12,986 bases of DNA from contig JAICQC010000087.1 in assembly GCA_025938055.1 (NCBI GenBank), positions 1-12,986 of the forward strand, written 5' to 3'. The notes below the pieces were generated by a model. It was not told the origin of the DNA, did no database searches, and saw only the letters and a list, made by a program, of their open reading frames with translations. Both the position numbers and the translations under genes were made by a program. Source of the stretch: Anaerolineales bacterium (GTDB lineage: Bacteria; Chloroflexota; Anaerolineae; Anaerolineales; Villigracilaceae). Every line of letters starts with the position of its first letter. Positions within the stretch are counted from its first letter, which is position 1. Below, piece by piece: positions 7,321 to 12,986 of the stretch.

Positions 7321-8079
7321 CTATCCCATCCTTCCCGTGATATAGGCTTCGGTCAATTCCTGTTTTGGCTTGGTAAACACTTCCTGGGTTTCAGAAAATT
7401 CCACTAACTCTCCCAGCCAGAACAAACCCGTGTAATCGGAGACGCGCGCCGCCTGCTGCATATTATGCGTGACGATCACAATCGTGTAATCCTTTTTTAA
7501 TTCCGCGATCAATTCCTCAATGTGTAGCGTAGCGATGGGATCAAGTGCCGATGTCGACTCATCCATTAGGATGACTTCCGGGTGTATGGCAACAACGCGC
7601 GCAATACAAAGTCTCTGCTGCTGCCCCAGCGAGAGTCCGAGCGCGTCGGAGCGCAAGTCGTCCTTCACCTCGTCCCACAATGCTGCGGCTCGTAGAGATT
7701 GTTCGACGACTTCGCCCATATTCACATCCATGCCCATGACACGCGGACCGAATGCCACATTGTCATAGATCGATTGCGGAAACGGGTTCGGCTTCTGGAA
7801 GACCATGCCGACTCTCTGCCGCAGCATAACTACATCCATCTCCTCACCGTAAATGTCCTCCCCATCCAGGATGATTTTGCCTTCCACACGTGTACCGGCA
7901 ATCGTATCGTTCATGCGATTGAGGCAGCGTAGAAACGTGGATTTCCCGCAGCCAGAGGGACCGATCAAAGCGGTGACCTTGTGCGGCAGGATCTCCAGGC
8001 TTATGTCGTTTAATGCTTTCTTGGCGCCATAATAAAAATCAAGATGCTGAATAGAGAAAGCAGGGTGATCATGATTCAT
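7321..8079 (-). CDS. pstB: PstB-like phosphate ATPase (copy 2) with degenerate signature motif
   Basis: A PstB-family ATPase of 252 residues, full length. Walker A GPSGCGKS (40-47), Q-loop FQKPNPFP with Gln95, switch His205 in VTHNM and the C-terminal YITGRMG are intact. Two motif changes stand out. The ABC signature reads LSLGQ (149-153, bases 7621-7635) instead of LSGGQ, and Walker B continues DES (bases 7555-7563) instead of DEP. The catalytic Glu174 is kept. No pstS, pstC or pstA is next to it on this strand. It lies 33 bp behind a Na+/Pi cotransporter gene in the same direction, with only a weak ribosome binding site at ATG 8079. It may lend ATPase activity to either Pst permease pair, form a mixed dimer with another PstB, or act as a regulator. 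Those roles are inferred; family membership is certain. Confidence 0.93.
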   Translation of the reverse strand: MNHDHPAFSIQHLDFYYGAKKALNDISLEILPHKVTALIGPSGCGKSTFLRCLNRMNDTIAGTRVEGKIILDGEDIYGEEMDVVMLRQRVGMVFQKPNPFPQSIYDNVAFGPRVMGMDVNMGEVVEQSLRAAALWDEVKDDLRSDALGLSLGQQQRLCIARVVAIHPEVILMDESTSALDPIATLHIEELIAELKKDYTIVIVTHNMQQAARVSDYTGLFWLGELVEFSETQEVFTKPKQELTEAYITGRMG

Positions 8080-8112
8080 GGCTTTATTTTATCATCGCAG
8101 CTTTGTTAATGA

Positions 8113-9714
8113 TCAGGCCCTCATCACGCTGACCCCCAGGTTGTCCGCATGGTCACTGATCCGTTCCAGAACGCGGAGAGTCTCTGTAAAGATAACATTT
8201 GCCTCCGGGTTACAGATGCCCGCTTCCAGACGCTCAATATGCCGCTGCCGCGTTTGCCAGTAAAGCTTGTCGAACTCACTTTCCATCTCGCAGACTCTGC
8301 TGGCGAGCAGTTTGTCGTTATCCTCAAAGGCTTTGACCGCTGACGAAAACGTATGAAAGGTGTGCTTCCATAACTGCTCAAACTCTTCCATCGCCGGTTG
8401 ACTGAACGACACATTGTTATTTATGCGTTCCATCGCATATTGGGCAATATCTTCAGACATGTCACCCACGCGTTCGATGTCAATTAACAAGTTCTTGAGC
8501 TGGAAACAGCGTTTCTGCTGCGCAATGCTCAGATCCTGCTGTATCAGATTGTTAACAAAATCAACGAGCGTTTTGTAAAGAGGATCAACTAACTTGTCCT
8601 CCTGTTCGAGAACATGGTTTGCCATCTCAGGGTTCTTGGTAAGGAGTGCCTGACAGCTCACTTCGAACATGTGCGCGGCAACCTCGCCCAGTCGTGTCAG
8701 TTCACGGGCTGCCTCCCTTAATGCGACGGCCGGGACGCTTTGCTGCATGTTATCAATATAAAGGGTAAGCCTTTCCTGCACAGGTTTGTTTTCAGGGGGC
8801 ACAAGTTTTTCCGCCACCCAGGCAATTTGTTTCACAAAGGGAAACATGATTGCGCTTACAGTGAGATTAAAAACCGTGTGGGCATTGGCAATCTGGCGCG
8901 GCAGGTCAGCGGATGTCCGACTGATCAAGTCACCGAAGGGTAAAATAAAAGGGAGAAAAAGCAACACGCCCACGACATTAATGAATATCTGTGCCATGGA
9001 AGCCTGCCGTGCGGCACGCGAAAGCTGAAATGATGCTATTAACCCGGTGATACAGGAACCGATATTCGCGCCTAAAATAATTCCGATCGCCCCCGGCAGG
9101 GTTATGGCATTACTCATACCCATTGCCACAGTAATGCTGGTTATAGCCGTGCTGCTTTGAACAAGAGCAGTCAGGACCAAGCCCGCCAACACGGCCGCGA
9201 GAGGATATTGTCCCATGGCAACCAGCCCATCAGCCACCCAGGCAATCTCCATAAGAGTCTTGACCGCTCCAGACATCAACGTCATTCCCAGAAAAATAAT
9301 ACCGATACCGAGGCAGATCTCCCCATATTTTTTCCAGTCACGATGCTGGAAGAACTCAAAAATGATCACTCCCAGAACGATAAACATCATATTGAAATTC
9401 TTAATATTAAAAGCGACAATCTGAGCCGTTACTGTAGTGCCAATCTCCTGACCAATGATGACAGCGATCGTTTGCTGGACTGTCATTAGGTTGGCATTGA
9501 TCAGTCCGATCATAGTGACCATCAATAAACCACTACTGGAAAGCATAGCTGTGGCAACCGTGCCAAACAAAGCGCTGCGCAAACGTCCACTGGTCACCCG
9601 CTCAAGCCATTTTTGGATCTGATCTCCGGTTAGTTTTTCCATCCCCGCGCTGAGTAACCTCACCCCATACAAGAACAGAGCCAATCCACCCAAAATCTGT
9701 AAAAAAGCAGCCAT
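8113..9714 (-). CDS. Na+/phosphate cotransporter with C-terminal PhoU domain
   Basis: Predicted Na+-driven phosphate symporter of the Na/Pi-cotransporter II (NptA/YjbB-like) family, 533 residues. The membrane domain covers residues about 1-310. It has the two inverted repeats of the family: repeat 1 with TAMLSSSGLLMV (55-66) and GQEIGTTVTA (88-97), repeat 2 with TALVQSSTAITSI (182-194) and GANIGSCITG (215-224). The family motif NAHTVFN is at 277-283. Residues about 320-533 form a cytoplasmic PhoU-like bundle with IERVGDMSEDIA (413-424) and LERISDHADNLG (516-527). Repeat 1 has Leu where QSSS usually has Gln. The start follows GGAGG with 4-nt spacing. The gene begins 159 bp from divergent pstS2 and is followed at 33 bp by pstB2, so the two form one unit. 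It probably offers lower-cost, lower-affinity phosphate uptake, or export as reported for YjbB; the direction is not decided by sequence. Confidence 0.93.
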   Translation of the reverse strand: MAAFLQILGGLALFLYGVRLLSAGMEKLTGDQIQKWLERVTSGRLRSALFGTVATAMLSSSGLLMVTMIGLINANLMTVQQTIAVIIGQEIGTTVTAQIVAFNIKNFNMMFIVLGVIIFEFFQHRDWKKYGEICLGIGIIFLGMTLMSGAVKTLMEIAWVADGLVAMGQYPLAAVLAGLVLTALVQSSTAITSITVAMGMSNAITLPGAIGIILGANIGSCITGLIASFQLSRAARQASMAQIFINVVGVLLFLPFILPFGDLISRTSADLPRQIANAHTVFNLTVSAIMFPFVKQIAWVAEKLVPPENKPVQERLTLYIDNMQQSVPAVALREAARELTRLGEVAAHMFEVSCQALLTKNPEMANHVLEQEDKLVDPLYKTLVDFVNNLIQQDLSIAQQKRCFQLKNLLIDIERVGDMSEDIAQYAMERINNNVSFSQPAMEEFEQLWKHTFHTFSSAVKAFEDNDKLLASRVCEMESEFDKLYWQTRQRHIERLEAGICNPEANVIFTETLRVLERISDHADNLGVSVMRA

Positions 9715-9805
9715 AATTCCTCCACGATCAATTGAATAGTTAGTATGATGCTAGTACACTTGCCACTCAGACAACCCTGTGCCCAGTGCGCAAGAAACGT
9801 CATTT

Positions 9806-9843
9806 TACATTACCTGTTCATGATTTTTGCTCCACGTAATGTA
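9806..9843. promoter_or_regulatory. Inverted repeat in the divergent Na/Pi-pstS2 intergenic region
   Basis: TACATTAC (9806-9813) and GTAATGTA (9836-9843) form a perfect 8-bp inverted repeat with arm centres 30 bp apart, about three helical turns. It sits just upstream of the pstS2 -10 element in the 159-bp region between divergent genes, where a shared operator could act. It does not resemble the array at 2287-2327. Chance occurrence cannot be excluded. Confidence 0.35.
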
Positions 9844-9859
9844 GTTGTGATAAATGCCT

Positions 9860-9865
9860 TATAAT
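9860..9865 (+). promoter_or_regulatory. Consensus -10 element of pstS2, implying a leaderless mRNA
   Basis: A perfect TATAAT ends 8 nt before the ATG at 9874, so transcription should start at or within about 2 nt of the start codon. No Shine-Dalgarno sequence is present. The -35 position (TAATGT at 9837-9842 for a 17-bp spacer) is poor, suggesting activator dependence. Confidence 0.6.
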
Positions 9866-9873
9866 CTGGTCCA

Positions 9874-10764
9874 ATGAACCGGCCGCGTCTACGATCTCTT
9901 ATTTTTCTCATTCTATTAACAGCATGTTCCTCGAATACGTCAGAGACCGATCCCGGAACCGATGCGTATATTGAAAACAAAGGCTCCGACACCATTGTCA
10001 ACCTGGCTCTCGCCTGGGCAGAAACGTATCAGGCTGAACGCCCGGAAGTCCGTATATCCGTCACGGGCGGAGGCTCCGGGACGGGTATTACATCCCTGAT
10101 CAATGGCACCGTGGATATTGCCAACGCATCCCGCCAGATCAAGGACGAGGAAATTGCCGAGGCGCAGTCCAATGGCGTCGAACCGCTGGAACACATCATC
10201 GCCCGAGACGCAATCGCGGTCATCGTCCATCCGGATAATCCCATCAGTCAACTCACATTGAAACAGATATCGGATATTTACAGCGGCAAGTACAACAACT
10301 GGTCTGAGCTGGGCGGCGAAGACAGGCCCATTGTGCGGCTCTCGCGCGAAACAAATTCAGGCACGCACGTCTATTTCCTTGAAATGGTCCTGCGCCTGGG
10401 AAGTACAGAAGATAAAACCCTGTTCTCCACCGATACACTCCTGCTCCCCTCCTCTGAAGGCATCATCGCTGAAGTACGCCAGAACCCGAATGCTATTGGC
10501 TATGACGGACTTGGCTACGTGCCGGAAGATTTGAAGATGATCGCCATCGCCGAGCAGGAAGGTGGCGACTACGTGCTGCCCTCCATCCCGACCGTGAACG
10601 ATAAAACGTATCCAATCGCACGTGACCTGTACATGTATACAGATGGCGAACCCACAGGGATTGTCAAGGAATACCTTGATTGGATTCTTGATTCTGAGGC
10701 ACAGGAGATCGTCGCCGAGCTGGGTTTTGTGCCTGCCTCGCCCACGACTACATCCTCCCCTTAA
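9874..10764 (+). CDS. pstS: Phosphate-binding lipoprotein PstS (copy 2)
   Basis: Second phosphate receptor, 296 residues. The start at 9874 is fixed by the signal peptide that begins there, with lipobox LTAC and Cys18 as anchor. The tether is short (about 15 residues), unlike that of PstS1. Phosphate-loop motifs are visible: NKGSDTIVNLALAW (35-48), TGGGSGTGI (64-72), DIANASRQI (81-89), RDAIAVIVHPDNP (111-123) and SRETNSGTHVYFLE (157-170). These are of the PstS subgroup with GSDT and SRETNSGT rather than the GSST and GTDSGT of copy 1, so the two are old paralogues or separately acquired, not a recent duplication. The protein ends in a Thr/Ser/Pro tail. The stop TAA is embedded in the pstC2 ribosome binding site. 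It appears to be transcribed from a leaderless promoter. Confidence 0.94.
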   Translation: MNRPRLRSLIFLILLTACSSNTSETDPGTDAYIENKGSDTIVNLALAWAETYQAERPEVRISVTGGGSGTGITSLINGTVDIANASRQIKDEEIAEAQSNGVEPLEHIIARDAIAVIVHPDNPISQLTLKQISDIYSGKYNNWSELGGEDRPIVRLSRETNSGTHVYFLEMVLRLGSTEDKTLFSTDTLLLPSSEGIIAEVRQNPNAIGYDGLGYVPEDLKMIAIAEQEGGDYVLPSIPTVNDKTYPIARDLYMYTDGEPTGIVKEYLDWILDSEAQEIVAELGFVPASPTTTSSP

Positions 10765-10773
10765 GGAGTCTGC

Positions 10774-11670
10774 ATGGAAAAATCCCTCAACTGGTACGAA
10801 TTTGTCATCACGCGTTTGATCAAGGCTTCCGGCTATTCAGCCATCCTTTTTGTTGCACTTATCTTTTTCTTTCTGGTGCTGGAAGGACTTCCCACGTTTG
10901 CAGAAGTAGAACTCACTTCGCTATTCAGCACTCGCTGGTATCCCATCGAAGAATATTATGGGATTCTGCCTCTCATCACCGGCTCTCTGATTGTGACGAT
11001 CGGTGCCGCGCTGGTTGCCGTTCCCCTTGGGCTGGGCACAGCGATTTACATTTCTGAGATTGCGCCGCGCTGGATGCGCGAAATCCTCAAGCCTCTGGTG
11101 GAATTACTTGGCGGACTTCCTTCGGTGGTGCTCGGGTTTCTGGGGATTTTAGTTCTCTCGCCATTCATACGGAGCTTTCTGGACCTGCCCACGGGTCTGA
11201 CTGCCTTTACCGGTTCCCTGCTCCTCGGCGGGATCGCAGTGCCCACCGTTGTGTCGGTCGCGGAGGACGCGCTGGATGCGGTGCCGCGTTCCTATCGCGA
11301 GGGAGCCTGGGCATTGGGAGCCACGCGCTGGCAGACGATCTGGCGGGTGACCTTCCCAGCGGCGCGCTCCGGCGTGCTGACCGCCGTCATGCTCGGCGTG
11401 GGGCGTGCCATCGGCGAGACGATGACCGTGATGATGGTCACCGGCAACGCGCCAGTGCTCGCGCTGGAGCCGGGCAGTCTCTTCGCTCCCGTGCGCACCA
11501 TGACCGCGACCATCGCAGCGGAGATGGGCGAAGTAGCAGCAGGCAGCACACATTACCACGTGCTGTTCTTTATCGGCATGGTCTTGTTTCTGATCTCACT
11601 GGGCGTCAATATCGCGGCGTCCTCAGTTGTCTTCCGCACCAGGAAGCGCGCCGAGAGGATTTTGTCGTGA
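10774..11670 (+). CDS. pstC: Phosphate ABC transporter permease PstC (copy 2)
   Basis: Channel subunit of the second Pst system, 298 residues. AAGGAG (10763-10768) overlaps the pstS2 stop and lies 5 nt before the ATG. The first helix is at about 20-38, followed by an outer loop and the BPD_transp_1 core from about 66. The EAA loop is at about 164-201 (EDALDAVPRSYREGAWALGA, TRWQTIW, ending PAARSGV), with GRAIGETMTVMMVTG at 210-224 and a last helix at about 263-285. It lacks the charged N-terminal extension of PstC1. The stop overlaps the GTG start of pstA2 (GTGA, 11667-11670), mirroring the ATGA overlap in the first operon and implying coupled translation. Confidence 0.95.
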   Translation: MEKSLNWYEFVITRLIKASGYSAILFVALIFFFLVLEGLPTFAEVELTSLFSTRWYPIEEYYGILPLITGSLIVTIGAALVAVPLGLGTAIYISEIAPRWMREILKPLVELLGGLPSVVLGFLGILVLSPFIRSFLDLPTGLTAFTGSLLLGGIAVPTVVSVAEDALDAVPRSYREGAWALGATRWQTIWRVTFPAARSGVLTAVMLGVGRAIGETMTVMMVTGNAPVLALEPGSLFAPVRTMTATIAAEMGEVAAGSTHYHVLFFIGMVLFLISLGVNIAASSVVFRTRKRAERILS

Positions 11671-12530
11671 AGCGTGCATTCTCCATCAATCGCCACTTAA
11701 GTGAACGGCTGGGCTTCACCCTCATCACGTTGATGGCATTTGCAACGGTGATTCCCATCGTTGCAGTAGTCATCTACATCTTTGTCCAGGGCGCGCCAGC
11801 AATCTCACTCGAATTTCTGACAGGCTTTCCACGCGACGGTATGCGGGAGGGCGGAATCTTGCCGGCAATCATCGGCACGATCTATCTCACGGTTGGGACC
11901 GCTATCTTCTCCGTACCGCTTGGGATTGCTGCCGCGATCTATCTTTCTGAATATGCTTCGGATACGCCGTTGACCCGCACTATCCGTATCGCGATCATCA
12001 ACCTGGCAGGCATTCCATCGGTTGTATACGGATTGTTCGGTCTGGGGCTCTTCGTGATCTTCCTGAACTTTGGCACATCCATCCTGGCCGCCTCGCTGAC
12101 CCTTTCGATCATGACGCTGCCGGTCATCATCAGCACGGCGGAGGAGTCGTTGCGTTCTGTGCCGCAGGGGTTCCGAACAGTGAGTATTTCGCTCGGCGCG
12201 ACGCGCTGGCAGACCATTCGCCGCATCGTTTTGAAGGAGGCATTGCCCGGAATTCTTACCGGCGTCATCCTGGGGCTGGAGCGCGCCGCAGGCGAGACCG
12301 CGCCGATCCTGTTCACAGGCGCGGCGTTTTTCCTGCCTCGTCTGCCGCAGTCCCCATTCGATGCGACGATGGCACTGCCTTACCATCTCTTTGTGATTTC
12401 CACCCAGGTGCCTGAAATGCCGATCCAGATCCAGTATGGTACGGCATTGGTGCTGCTGGTCTTCGTATTAACCATGAACTTGATTGCAACTGTCATCCGC
12501 TCGCGGGCGAGGGCAAAGCGGCAATGGTAG
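11667..12530 (+). CDS. pstA: Phosphate ABC transporter permease PstA (copy 2)
   Basis: Channel subunit of 287 residues, standard length. It starts at a GTG overlapping the pstC2 stop, with GAGAGGA (11653-11659) at suitable distance. Helix 1 (about 17-40) is followed by a short outer loop of about 30 residues, the site where PstA1 carries its large insertion. Family motifs: GGILPAIIGTIYLT (62-75), INLAGIPSVVYGLFGLGLF (111-129), an EAA loop at about 159-196 (EESLRSVPQGFRTVSISLGA, TRWQTIR, EALPGI) and ERAAGETAPILFTGA (205-219). Other PstA and PstC proteins here have SRAIGET or GRAIGET, so ERAAGET is a small variation. It overlaps the next gene, pstB3, by 7 bp. Confidence 0.95.
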   Translation: MKRAFSINRHLSERLGFTLITLMAFATVIPIVAVVIYIFVQGAPAISLEFLTGFPRDGMREGGILPAIIGTIYLTVGTAIFSVPLGIAAAIYLSEYASDTPLTRTIRIAIINLAGIPSVVYGLFGLGLFVIFLNFGTSILAASLTLSIMTLPVIISTAEESLRSVPQGFRTVSISLGATRWQTIRRIVLKEALPGILTGVILGLERAAGETAPILFTGAAFFLPRLPQSPFDATMALPYHLFVISTQVPEMPIQIQYGTALVLLVFVLTMNLIATVIRSRARAKRQW

Positions 12531-12986
12531 ACAAGATAATCATCGAAAACTTATCACTACAATATTCCGACGGCACCGAGTCGCTGCGCAATATTAGCCT
12601 GGGAATCCGCGAAAAAGCAGTGACGGTGCTGTTCGGTCCGGCGGGCGGCGGCAAATCTACACTGCTGCGCTGTTTGAACCGCCTGAATGACCTCACCGAG
12701 GTCAAAGCCGCGTCGGGGCAGATTCTGATCGATGGCCAAAACATTCTCGATCCAACAATCGATGTGATTGCATTGCGCCGCAGGGTGGGCATGGTCTTTG
12801 CGCGTCCGGTCGTTTTGCCGATGAGCATTCGCCAGAATTTGACCTATGGCTTGGAGCTGGCGGGCGAAAAGCGTCGCGCCAGGCTGGATGAAGCAGTCGA
12901 ACGGAGTTTGAAACTGGCAGCCATCTGGGACGAAGTCAAGGACCGGCTGGATGATCCTGCCATCGCGCTCTCCGGCGGTCAGCAGC
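12524..12986 (+). CDS. pstB: PstB-like ATPase (copy 3), 3'-truncated by window edge, altered Q-loop
   Basis: The first 154 residues are visible and the frame is still open at the window end. The ATG at 12524 overlaps the pstA2 stop by 7 bp, with GAGGGC upstream (12508-12513). The family is clear from FGPAGGGKSTLLRCLNRLND (37-56), VGMVF (88-92), AAIWDEVKDRL (132-142) and the signature LSGGQQ (149-154). Two features deviate. Walker A reads GPAGGGKS instead of GPSGCGKS, which still fits GxxGxGKS. The Q-loop reads FARPVVLP instead of FQKPNPFP, so the Gln that senses the nucleotide and contacts the permease is Ala93 (GCG, 12800-12802). Walker B and the switch His lie beyond the edge. By position it is the ATPase of PstC2/PstA2. 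Confidence 0.93.
   Translation, partial: MVDKIIIENLSLQYSDGTESLRNISLGIREKAVTVLFGPAGGGKSTLLRCLNRLNDLTEVKAASGQILIDGQNILDPTIDVIALRRRVGMVFARPVVLPMSIRQNLTYGLELAGEKRRARLDEAVERSLKLAAIWDEVKDRLDDPAIALSGGQQ

Noticed and set aside
11805..12386. 193-codon open frame on the - strand opposite pstA2
   Set aside because: Shadow of conserved permease codons; Arg/Gln-rich composition is typical of antisense frames.
885..12986. CRISPR array, insertion sequence, integrase, toxin-antitoxin or phage genes
   Set aside because: No repeat-spacer pattern, transposase motif, long terminal inverted repeats or small toxin-like pair seen; the window is a coherent phosphate cluster.

Overview
The window is a phosphate-acquisition island of a free-living bacterium. 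A Chloroflexota (Anaerolineae-like) host is my best inference. The support is indirect: lipoproteins with Pro/Thr/Ala-rich linkers after the lipobox, a DUF3060-type lipoprotein, moderate GC, and a Pho-box-like array of 11-bp repeats. No rRNA, tRNA or other phylogenetic marker is present, so the assignment is soft.

Layout. (1) 1-884 (+): 3' part of a PhoR-type sensor histidine kinase, cut by the window edge. (2) 885-1287: about 400 bp without a convincing gene, holding hairpins and a sigma70-like promoter. (3) 1354-2178 (+): secreted lipoprotein with a DUF3060-like C-terminus, followed by a strong intrinsic terminator at 2256-2286. (4) 2287-2327: four tandem 11-bp Pho-box-like repeats directly after that terminator. 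(5) 2376-7267 (+): first Pst operon, pstS1-pstC1-pstA1-pstB1-phoU. It has an mRNA hairpin between pstS1 and pstC1, a pstC1/pstA1 stop-start overlap, an unusually long PstA1, and a bidirectional terminator at 7277-7311. (6) 9714-7321 (-): a two-gene unit on the opposite strand, a Na+/phosphate cotransporter with a C-terminal PhoU domain followed 33 bp later by an orphan pstB-like ATPase (PstB2). (7) 9874 to the window end (+): second Pst operon, pstS2-pstC2-pstA2-pstB3, running off the right edge. It is divergent from the Na+/Pi unit and pstS2 looks leaderless.

How the genes work together. Each PstS lipoprotein would capture phosphate outside the membrane. Each PstC/PstA pair would form the channel and PstB would drive uptake with ATP. 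PhoU and the PhoR-type kinase would couple transporter state to Pho-regulon transcription. The Na+/Pi cotransporter would give a second, ion-driven route, gated by its own PhoU domain.

The most unusual content is at motif level. Of three PstB paralogues, PstB1 is canonical. PstB2 has LSLGQ instead of LSGGQ and DES instead of DEP. PstB3 has Ala in place of the Q-loop Gln. The two catalytic-motif losses, LSLGQ and the Q-loop Ala, each need two base changes, so single sequencing errors do not explain them. I did not see an obviously new defence or mobile system; the novelty lies in the architecture and divergence of this duplicated Pho regulon.
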